Shown here piece after piece: positions 36,781 to 43,897 of a stretch of DNA of 64,000 nucleotides; the first letter of the stretch is position 1, and every line of letters begins with the position of its first letter. The notes below the pieces were generated by a model. That model saw only the letters and a program-made list of their open reading frames with translations, was not told the origin of the DNA and searched no databases. A program made the translations under genes and the position numbers. Where the stretch lies: contig NZ_JACBZT010000001.1 in the NCBI RefSeq assembly GCF_013408985.1, positions 3,985,197 to 4,049,196 of the forward strand, given 5' to 3'. The stretch comes from Petropleomorpha daqingensis (lineage in GTDB: Bacteria > Actinomycetota > Actinomycetes > Mycobacteriales > Geodermatophilaceae).

Positions 36781-37574
36781 TCGGCCTTCTCGATCTCGCC
36801 GAGGATGCCGCCGTAGAGCGCGGTGGCCGCGCGCACGCAGTCGCGGGACTCGCGGGCCAGCATCGGGGTGCCGGGGGCGGCGTCGTCGTAGCGGCGGCGG
36901 GTGATCGCGACCATCTCCCGCATCAGCTCGCGGAAGCCGGGGGAGTGCTGCCGGGCCGCGAGCTGCTCGCGGGTCACGCCGTGCGCGGCCATGAGGTCCG
37001 CGGGCAGGTAGACCCGGCCGCGGTCGACGTCCTCGCCGACGTCGCGCAGGAAGTTGGTCAGCTGGAACGCCTCGCCCAGCGCGATCGCGTGGGGCGCCGC
37101 CTCCTCCCGGCGGACACCCGGCGCGGTGCCGAGCACCGGCAGCACCATCAGCCCGATCACCGCGGCCGACCCCCACATGTAGCGGTCGAGCGCGGCCAGG
37201 TCGGCGTAGCCGGGCACGGTCAGGTCGCTGGTCATCGCGGCGAGGAAGTCGACGAGGTGGTCGACGTCGATCGCGTACCGGCGGTAGGTGTCCACCAGGG
37301 CCAGCCGGACGGGGTCCTCGGACCAGCCGGTGTCCAGGTCGGCGAGGGCGGCGCGCGACCAGTCGGCCAGGTCACCCGCCGGGTCGGCGCCCGGGACGTC
37401 GACCAGGTCGTCGGCGGTGCGGGCCGCGGCGTAGAGCGCGTGCACCGCCGGCCGCCGCTCGGGGGTCAGCAGCCGGGTGGCCAGGTGGTAGCTCTTGCCG
37501 TGCCGGGCGGCGATGTCCGCGCAGTGCCGGTAGGCGGCGGCGAGCTCGGCCTGCTTTCCGGCGACGGCGGTCAT
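36639..37574 (-). CDS. crtB: Phytoene synthase
   Basis: Joins two geranylgeranyl diphosphates to phytoene. The 311-residue protein has the first aspartate motif in ARTADDLVDVPG and the second in FLRDVGEDVDRGRVYLP, plus the ARESRDCVRAATALYGGIL region. It overlaps crtI by ATGA. Its last 47 codons lie opposite crtYd. Confidence 0.93.
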   Translation of the reverse strand: MTAVAGKQAELAAAYRHCADIAARHGKSYHLATRLLTPERRPAVHALYAAARTADDLVDVPGADPAGDLADWSRAALADLDTGWSEDPVRLALVDTYRRYAIDVDHLVDFLAAMTSDLTVPGYADLAALDRYMWGSAAVIGLMVLPVLGTAPGVRREEAAPHAIALGEAFQLTNFLRDVGEDVDRGRVYLPADLMAAHGVTREQLAARQHSPGFRELMREMVAITRRRYDDAAPGTPMLARESRDCVRAATALYGGILGEIEKADYRVLDRRVRVSRPRRLAVFARRLTAAQLARVSTTRAKPNSRSSTGA

Positions 37575-39040
37575 CCGGTGATCCGCTCCGCGGCCAGCCG
37601 GCCGCTCATCAGCACCATCGGGACGCCGACCCCCGGCTGCACCGACGACCCGGCGAGGACGACGTTCTCCGGGCCGGACCTCGGCAGCGTCGAGGGGCGG
37701 AACGGGCCGGTCTGCCCGAACGTGTGCGCCAGCGCGAACGGCGTGCCGGCGGCCATGCCCTGCGCGGCCCAGTCGTGCGGGGTGGCCAGCTCCTCGACCT
37801 CGATCGCGCCGGTCAGCCCGGTCCAGCCACGGGCCTCCAGCGTGGTCAGCAGCTCGTCGCGGTAGCGGGGGCCGAGCGTGCGCCAGTCGAGGGAGGGCCC
37901 CACCTCGAGGTTGGGGGTCGGCGCGACGACGCTGAGCACCTGACCGCCCTCGGGGGCCAGCGAGCGGTCGGTGACCGACGGCATGCTGACCAGCAGGCTC
38001 GGGTCGCTCATCGGCCGGCCGTCGCGGGTGAGCTCGTCGAAGACCTCGCGCCAGGCGGCGCCGAAGCTGATCGTGTGGTGCGCGTGGCCGGCCAGCGGCG
38101 CCCGCACGCCGAGGTGCAGCGCCACGCAGGACGGCGAGTGGACCGGTCGCCGCGGCCCGCGCAGCCCGGGGACCAGCCGGTGCGGGGCATCGGCGGTGAC
38201 CACGACGGCGTCGGCGGGCAGCGTCTCGCCGTCCGCCAGCCGCACGCCGGAGACCCGGCCGCCCGACGTCGTCAGCTCGCGGACGTCCGCGTCGTACCGC
38301 AGGGCCACCCCGGCGTCGGCGGCGGAGTCGGCCAGCGCCCGGGGGATCGCGCCGATGCCGCCCACGGGGTGCCAGACGCCGGCGCCGATGTCGAGCTGGG
38401 CGATGACGGCGTACGCGGCGATCGCGCGGAACGGTGAGACGCCGGCGTAGAGCGCCTGGAAGCTGAACAGCCGCCGCAGCCGGTCGTCGGCGAACCGCCG
38501 CGCGACGTGGTTCCACAGCCGGCCGAAGCCGCCACGGCGGGCCAGCGTGAGCAGCTGCGGGCCGAGCAGGTCCAGCGGCGAGTCGAGGTTGCGGTCGATG
38601 AAGACCGACAGCTGCAGCCGGTAGAGCTCGGCCAGCTCGGCGAGGTAGCGGCGCAACGCCGCGGCCTCGGCCGGCCCGCACAGCGCCTCGACCGCCGCGG
38701 CGAACCGGTCGGGGTCGGCGGCCACGTCAAGGGTGGAACCGTCGGCGAACTGTGCCTGGTACGTCGTCTCCAGAGGGAGCAGCGTCAGCCGGTCGGCGAG
38801 CTTGTCGCCGACCGCGGCGACGGTGTCCTCGAGCACCTCCGGCGCGGTGAACACCGACGGCCCGGTGTCCAGCACGTAGCCGGACCGGGTCAGCACCCCC
38901 GCGCGGCCACCCGGACCGGGGCCGCGCTCCACGACGGTGACCTCCCGCCCGGCGCCGCGCAGCCGCAGCGCAGCGGCCAGCCCGGCGAGCCCGGCGCCGA
39001 CGACGACGACCCGGTCGGTGCGGCCCGGGACGGTCCTCAC
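37571..39040 (-). CDS. crtI: Phytoene desaturase
   Basis: FAD enzyme converting phytoene to lycopene. The 489-residue protein starts with the dinucleotide fold VVVVGAGLAGLAAALRL and continues ERGPGPGGRAGVL. It ends with the CrtI signature region GSSVQPGVGVPMVLMSGRLA. It is linked by 4-bp overlaps to crtE upstream and crtB downstream, so crtE-crtI-crtB form one operon. Confidence 0.94.
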   Translation of the reverse strand: MRTVPGRTDRVVVVGAGLAGLAAALRLRGAGREVTVVERGPGPGGRAGVLTRSGYVLDTGPSVFTAPEVLEDTVAAVGDKLADRLTLLPLETTYQAQFADGSTLDVAADPDRFAAAVEALCGPAEAAALRRYLAELAELYRLQLSVFIDRNLDSPLDLLGPQLLTLARRGGFGRLWNHVARRFADDRLRRLFSFQALYAGVSPFRAIAAYAVIAQLDIGAGVWHPVGGIGAIPRALADSAADAGVALRYDADVRELTTSGGRVSGVRLADGETLPADAVVVTADAPHRLVPGLRGPRRPVHSPSCVALHLGVRAPLAGHAHHTISFGAAWREVFDELTRDGRPMSDPSLLVSMPSVTDRSLAPEGGQVLSVVAPTPNLEVGPSLDWRTLGPRYRDELLTTLEARGWTGLTGAIEVEELATPHDWAAQGMAAGTPFALAHTFGQTGPFRPSTLPRSGPENVVLAGSSVQPGVGVPMVLMSGRLAAERITG

Positions 39041-40254
39041 GCGGTGCGGGTGGTGGCGGCGACGGCGAGCGCGTCGAGCGCGGCCCGCGCCTCCTCGGTC
39101 ACCGGGGCGGCGGCGATGGCGGCGCGCGCCTGCTCGGTGCGCTCGGCGATCCGCTCCTCGACGCGGGCGCGTGCCCCGGTGCTGTCGATGAGGTGGCGGA
39201 GGGCGTCGAACTGCTCGTCGTCGGCGTCAGGGTTGCCCAGCGCCTCGTGCAGCAGCTCCCGCCCGGGCTCGTCGGCTTCGAGCTCGGCCAGCGCGATGAG
39301 CAGCGTCTGCTTGCCCTCGCGCAGGTCGTCGTCGGCGGACTTGCCGGTGACCTCGGGGTCGCCGAACACCCCGAGGACGTCGTCGCGCAGCTGGAACGCC
39401 TCGCCCAGAGGCAGGCCGATCGCGGTGTAGGCCTCGAACAGCCGCGGGCCGGCACCGGCGATCGCCGCGCCGAGCTGCAGCGGTCGCTGCACGGTGTAGC
39501 CCGCGCTCTTGTAGCGGGCGACGGTGAGCGCGCCGTCCGGGCCGGGCAGGCCGCCCGCGGCGCGGAGCAGGTCGAGGTACTGCCCGGCGGTGACCTCGGT
39601 GCGCATCGTGTCCCAGACGCCGCGGGCGCGGGTGAGCGCGGCCGGGGTCAGCCCCGAGCAGCGCAGCAGCTCGTCGGACCAGACCAGCGCGAGGTCGCCG
39701 ACCAGGATCGCGGCGCCGACGCCGAAGGCCGCCGGGTCGCCGTCCAGGGCGTGCTCGTCGTGCCGGGAGGCGAAGCCGAGGTGGGTGGCGGGCCGGCCGC
39801 GGCGGGTGGAGGCGCCGTCCATGACGTCGTCGTGCACCAGGGCGCTGACGTGCACGAACTCCAGCGCGGCGACCGCTCGCAGCACGGCCGCCTCGTCCTC
39901 GGGGGGCCCGCCGGCGTCGGCCGTCGCGCCGCGCCAGCCCCAGTAGGCGAACGCCGGGCGCAGCCGCTTGCCGCCGCGGGCGAGCGCGCTCATCTCCTCG
40001 GTGATCGCCGTCAGGGCGGCGTCCATGCCGGTGAGCGTGCGGCGCTGCGTGGCCAGGAACCCCTCCAGGGCCGCGGCGACCGCCGCGCGCAGCCGCTCGA
40101 GGTCGACCGCGGCCAGGTCGTCGAGGTCCACGGCGGACAGCTGGTCCGCCGCGTCGAGGTCCTGCGTCCCGGCGGTCACCGTGCCAGTATCGCTCCACCC
40201 CGCGGGCCGCCATCCGGGCGCCAGGGTCGTGCGCGGACTGCCGTTGACGCTCAC
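39037..40254 (-). CDS. crtE: Geranylgeranyl diphosphate synthase (IdsA2-like)
   Basis: Polyprenyl synthase supplying C20 precursor to CrtB. The 405-residue protein has the first aspartate-rich motif in LVHDDVMDGASTRRGRP and the second region as FQLRDDVLGVFGDPE. It is longer than usual because of a 50-residue N-terminal extension. GTG 40254 was chosen because GAGGAGGAG lies six nt upstream. A shorter start near 40180 with GATACT upstream is an alternative. First gene of the crt operon, divergent from metF. Confidence 0.9.
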   Translation of the reverse strand: MSVNGSPRTTLAPGWRPAGWSDTGTVTAGTQDLDAADQLSAVDLDDLAAVDLERLRAAVAAALEGFLATQRRTLTGMDAALTAITEEMSALARGGKRLRPAFAYWGWRGATADAGGPPEDEAAVLRAVAALEFVHVSALVHDDVMDGASTRRGRPATHLGFASRHDEHALDGDPAAFGVGAAILVGDLALVWSDELLRCSGLTPAALTRARGVWDTMRTEVTAGQYLDLLRAAGGLPGPDGALTVARYKSAGYTVQRPLQLGAAIAGAGPRLFEAYTAIGLPLGEAFQLRDDVLGVFGDPEVTGKSADDDLREGKQTLLIALAELEADEPGRELLHEALGNPDADDEQFDALRHLIDSTGARARVEERIAERTEQARAAIAAAPVTEEARAALDALAVAATTRTA

Positions 40255-40336
40255 CGGCGTCTCCTCCTCGAGCGGGCGGACGTGTGATCCACCCCTCCTT
40301 CCGTCGTGAGGGGCCGGTCGGATGCAGCGGGTTCCG

Positions 40337-40342
40337 TACCCT
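40337..40342 (+). promoter_or_regulatory. Leaderless -10 element for metF
   Basis: TACCCT ends 6 nt before ATG 40349, without a ribosome binding site. Confidence 0.55.
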
Positions 40343-40348
40343 TTCGGC

Positions 40349-41251
40349 ATGACCCCGACCGTGCGCGAGCTCCTCCAGGAGGGGCGGCCGACGTGGTCGT
40401 TCGAGTTCTTCCCGCCCAAGAGCGACGACGCCGAGCGCCAGCTGTGGACGGCGCTGCGCGAGCTCGAGCGCCTGCAGCCGTCGTTCGTGTCGGTGACCTA
40501 CGGCGCCGGCGGCACGACCCGCGAGGGCACCGTCCACGTCACCGAGCGGATCGCGCACGAGACGACGATGACGCCGCTGGCGCACCTGACCGCCGTCGAC
40601 CACAGCGTCGCCGAGCTGCGGCACGTGGTCAGCCGGCTGGCCGCCGCGGGCGTGCGCAACATCATGGCGCTGCGCGGCGACCCGCCGGGCAGCGATCCGC
40701 AGGCGGACTGGATCCCGCACCCGGAGGGCTTCTCCTACGCGGCCGAGCTGGTCGAGCTGATCCGCTCGATGGGCGACTTCTCGGTGGGCGTCGCGGCGTT
40801 CCCCGAGCGGCACCCCCGCTCGACCGACTGGGCCACCGACGTCGACATGTTCGTGGCCAAGTGCCGCGCGGGCGCCGACTTCGCGATCACCCAGATGTTC
40901 TTCCGGCCCGAGGACTACCTGCGGCTGCGCGACCGGGTCAGCGCCCGCGGCTGCGACGTCCCGATCATCGCCGGCGTCATGCCGGTGACCAACGTGAAGA
41001 TGATCAACCGGATCGTGCAGCTGTCGGGTCAGGCGTTCCCGACCGACCTGGCGGCGCGGTTCGCCGCGGTCGACGGCGAGACGCCGGAGGCGAGGGCCGC
41101 CGTCCGGGCGCTGGGCGTCGAGGTGGCCACCGAGCTGTGCGCCCGCCTGCTCGCCGAGGGCGTGCCCGGCATCCACTTCATCACCATGAACCGGTCGACC
41201 GCGACGCGGGAGATCTACGCCAACCTCGCCGCGCTCCCGATCACCTCCTGA
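40349..41251 (+). CDS. metF: Methylenetetrahydrofolate reductase
   Basis: Reduces 5,10-methylene-THF to 5-methyl-THF for methionine synthesis. The 300-residue TIM-barrel flavoprotein has [62 protein letters not shown] and [15 protein letters not shown], all standard for MetF. ATG 40349 is chosen on the leaderless promoter rather than an ATG 27 nt upstream. Its 3' end overlaps the convergent gene by 11 bp. It matches the position of Rv2172c next to idsA2. Confidence 0.92.
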   Translation: MTPTVRELLQEGRPTWSFEFFPPKSDDAERQLWTALRELERLQPSFVSVTYGAGGTTREGTVHVTERIAHETTMTPLAHLTAVDHSVAELRHVVSRLAAAGVRNIMALRGDPPGSDPQADWIPHPEGFSYAAELVELIRSMGDFSVGVAAFPERHPRSTDWATDVDMFVAKCRAGADFAITQMFFRPEDYLRLRDRVSARGCDVPIIAGVMPVTNVKMINRIVQLSGQAFPTDLAARFAAVDGETPEARAAVRALGVEVATELCARLLAEGVPGIHFITMNRSTATREIYANLAALPITS

Positions 41252-41849
41252 CCGACAGCGCCTCGGCCGTGCGGCGGGCGGCGCGGCGCAGCCCCTCCCG
41301 CTCGGCGGCGTAGCCGCCCAGCACGCCGGCCACGGGCAGGTTCGACAGCGCCCGGTGCCGCAGCTTGCCCTTGGGCCGGGCGTCGAGCATGTCGTCGATC
41401 CGGCCGAGCAGCCGGGACATCCGCCAGATCGTGCGCACCGGCCCCCGCTTCGCGCCGAGCGCCTCGTCGCGGTAGGTGCCGGCGGCGTGGGTCAGCAGCG
41501 GCCGGACCTTCTCCGGCGGCAGGTCGCGGTCGAGCAGCACCCTCGCCAGCAGCGAGACCCGCTCGGCAGGGTCGGTGACGCCGTGCTCGCCGGCCACGCC
41601 GAGCACGACCAATGACTGGACGGCGGTGCCGACGGTGTTCTGCAGCGGCAGCAGGTCGGCCAGCCGGCCGAGGAACCGCGGCGCCGCTGCGACCCCGGCC
41701 GCTACCGTGGACGCCTGGTCGGCCCACCAGGCGTCCCGCTCCGAGGGGGAGCGCGACGCCGGCCGGCCCAGCCGCCGGACGCCCGGGGTGGCCAGCCGGT
41801 CGACCCGGCGCAGCACGTCGACGACGACCGCGTCGCTGATGGGAACCAT
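41241..41849 (-). CDS. Conserved actinobacterial protein of unknown function
   Basis: A 202-residue, mostly helical, arginine-rich protein with no membrane segment. It starts [19 protein letters not shown] and contains [20 protein letters not shown] and [19 protein letters not shown] do not recognise a family. GGGAGGGG stands one nt from ATG 41849. It overlaps metF tail to tail by 11 bp, and the DUF899 gene diverges upstream. Confidence 0.65.
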   Translation of the reverse strand: MVPISDAVVVDVLRRVDRLATPGVRRLGRPASRSPSERDAWWADQASTVAAGVAAAPRFLGRLADLLPLQNTVGTAVQSLVVLGVAGEHGVTDPAERVSLLARVLLDRDLPPEKVRPLLTHAAGTYRDEALGAKRGPVRTIWRMSRLLGRIDDMLDARPKGKLRHRALSNLPVAGVLGGYAAEREGLRRAARRTAEALSVRR

Positions 41850-41948
41850 GCCCCTCCCGGTTCCCCGCTCGCGCCGTTCGCACGCGTCGATGAGTTCCGG
41901 CCGCGCCGGACGTCTCTCCAACGAGCACGACATCCCCTGGAGGACGCC

Positions 41949-42722
41949 ATGACGACCACCCCCACCACCGCGAGGCCCGGCCGTCCGCCGGTCGTCGACC
42001 TGGCCACCTGGCAGGCCGCGCGCGACGAGCTGCTGGTCCGCGAGAAGGCCCACACCCGCGAGGGCGACGCCCTCGCCGCCGCTCGCCGGCGGCTGCCCAT
42101 GGTCGAGATCGACGGGACGGCCGAGGTCGTCGGACCCGACGGCGCGGTCCCGTTCCTGGACCTGTTCCAGGGCCGCGACGAGCTGCTCGTCTACAAGCAC
42201 ATGTGGTACGACGGCGCCCCGCACCAGGGCCAGTGCGAGGGCTGCACGCTCACCGCCTGGCAGCTCCGGGACGCCGTGTACCTCAACGCCCGGGGCGTCT
42301 CCTTCGCCGTCCTGACCACGGGCGCGTGGGATGAGGTGGCCGCCTACGTCGAGTTCATGGGCTACACGCAGCCCTGGTACTCGGTGCGCGACGTGCCCGA
42401 GCCGATCGGCGGCGACATGGGCTACCTGACCGTCTTCCTGCGCGACGGCGACCGGGTGTTCCTCACCTACTCCACGACTGGCCGCGGCAACGAGCCGAGC
42501 GCCCCCTCCTTCGCCCTGCTCGACCTGACCCCCTACGGCCGTGGCGAGGCGTGGCAGGACAACCCCGAGGGCTGGCCCGAGGGGCAGCACGCGTGCTGGT
42601 ACTGGCGGGTGGACGTCGAGGGCAACCCCACCTGGGGCGGGACAGGTCGCCCCGTGCCGCAGTGGACCCGCCCCGGCGCGACCCCGGAGGAGACGCTCGG
42701 CCGGCGCGGGCCCCACCACTGA
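41949..42722 (+). CDS. DUF899 family thioredoxin-like protein
   Basis: A 257-residue DUF899 protein. The signature region reads LLVYKHMWYDGAPHQGQCEG followed by CTLTAWQ, where CEGC occupies the place of a thioredoxin-like CxxC. The start VDLATWQAARDELLVREKAH and the end CWYWRVDVEGNP are typical. The role is unknown, possibly redox. GGAGGA lies four nt before ATG 41949. Confidence 0.85.
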   Translation: MTTTPTTARPGRPPVVDLATWQAARDELLVREKAHTREGDALAAARRRLPMVEIDGTAEVVGPDGAVPFLDLFQGRDELLVYKHMWYDGAPHQGQCEGCTLTAWQLRDAVYLNARGVSFAVLTTGAWDEVAAYVEFMGYTQPWYSVRDVPEPIGGDMGYLTVFLRDGDRVFLTYSTTGRGNEPSAPSFALLDLTPYGRGEAWQDNPEGWPEGQHACWYWRVDVEGNPTWGGTGRPVPQWTRPGATPEETLGRRGPHH

Positions 42723-42731
42723 CCTGCGCGG

Positions 42732-43838
42732 TCAGCCCGCCGTCGTCAGGACGTAGAAGCGGAACAGCGGGTGCTCGATGTCGGCGATCTCGCACGAGGC
42801 GAACCCGGCCTCCTCGGCGTAGCGGCGCACGGTCGCCGGGCGGATCGCCGCCCCGGTGCCCACTCCGCCGTCGGCCAGCGAGCCGGGCAGGCAGACCAGC
42901 ACGGACGAGCCGTAGAACAGCCGCTCGACCATGTCCCCGGGAGCCGTGAACTCCTCGGCGGCACGCTCGTCGACGACGAGCAGCACCCCGCCGGGCACCA
43001 GCGACCGGCGGCAGGCGTCGAGCACCTGCACCGGGTGGCTCAGGTCGTGCAGCGCCTCGACCATGAGGGCCGCGTCGTAGGGCTCGTCGGCGGGCTCGGT
43101 CAGGTCGCAGACCTCGAAGGACACCCGCGCCGCCACCTCGGTCCCGGCGAGGTTGCGGCGGGCCAGCGCGATGGACGTGTCGTCGATATCGAACCCGTGC
43201 ACGACCGCCTCCGGGTAGCGGCGGCCGAGCGCCTGCGTCGACCAGCCGGCGCCGCACGCGGCGTCGACGATGCGGGCCCCGGGGCGGCGGGCCTGCTGGT
43301 CGAAGCCGGGGACGGCGGCCAGCCACCCGTCGAGCTCGTGGGTGAACGCCGGCCGGTTGAACGCCGCCTGCGCCTCGACGATCCCGGTCGGGTAGTCCGA
43401 CCAGGAGATCCCCTCACCGGTGCGGTACACCTCGAGCAGCCGGTCGAAGACCTGCGCCAGGGGTGGGATGAAGCCGGCGATGGGGGCGACGTAGGCGGGT
43501 GAGGTCGGGTCCAGCAGAGCCGGGACGACGTGCGCCGGCAGGCGGTACCGGCGCTCGTCGGCCGGGTCGCCGGAGTCGACGGTCACGATGCCGGTGACCG
43601 CCTGCTGCTCGAGCCACTCGCGGGCGTAGCGCTCGGCGACGCCGGTGCGCCCGGCCAGCTCCGTGCTGGTCAGCGGGCCGTCGTGGGCGAGCGCGGCGTA
43701 CAGGCCCAGCCGGTCGCCGATCCCGATGGCCAGCAGGTCCATGCTGCCGAGGGCGGCCTCGAAGATCCGGCCGACGAAGGCCTCGGTCGCCTCGTCGCTG
43801 ATCTCCTCGACGGCGGGCTCGGTGGTGTCGATGCTCAT
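42732..43838 (-). CDS. Winged-helix plus SAM-dependent methyltransferase
   Basis: A 368-residue protein of the Rv2258c-like group. An N-terminal winged-helix dimerisation part (LTSTELAGRTGVAERYAREW) is followed by a class I methyltransferase domain: motif I IVDAACGAGWSTQALG, the acidic HGFDIDDTSIALA and motif IV YDAALMVEALHDLSHP. Such proteins methylate small molecules. The strong GAGGAGG site precedes ATG 43838. Substrate unknown. Confidence 0.85.
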   Translation of the reverse strand: MSIDTTEPAVEEISDEATEAFVGRIFEAALGSMDLLAIGIGDRLGLYAALAHDGPLTSTELAGRTGVAERYAREWLEQQAVTGIVTVDSGDPADERRYRLPAHVVPALLDPTSPAYVAPIAGFIPPLAQVFDRLLEVYRTGEGISWSDYPTGIVEAQAAFNRPAFTHELDGWLAAVPGFDQQARRPGARIVDAACGAGWSTQALGRRYPEAVVHGFDIDDTSIALARRNLAGTEVAARVSFEVCDLTEPADEPYDAALMVEALHDLSHPVQVLDACRRSLVPGGVLLVVDERAAEEFTAPGDMVERLFYGSSVLVCLPGSLADGGVGTGAAIRPATVRRYAEEAGFASCEIADIEHPLFRFYVLTTAG

Positions 43839-43897
43839 GGCTTCCTCCTCGCGGGTGGTGCGGACACCCGCTCGGCGTCAGTCGCCGGCTGACGTCG

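Noticed and set aside
40179-40254. Shorter start for crtE near 40180 with GATACT upstream
   Set aside because: GATACT lacks the T of TANNNT, while GTG 40254 has a very strong ribosome binding site. Kept only as an alternative.
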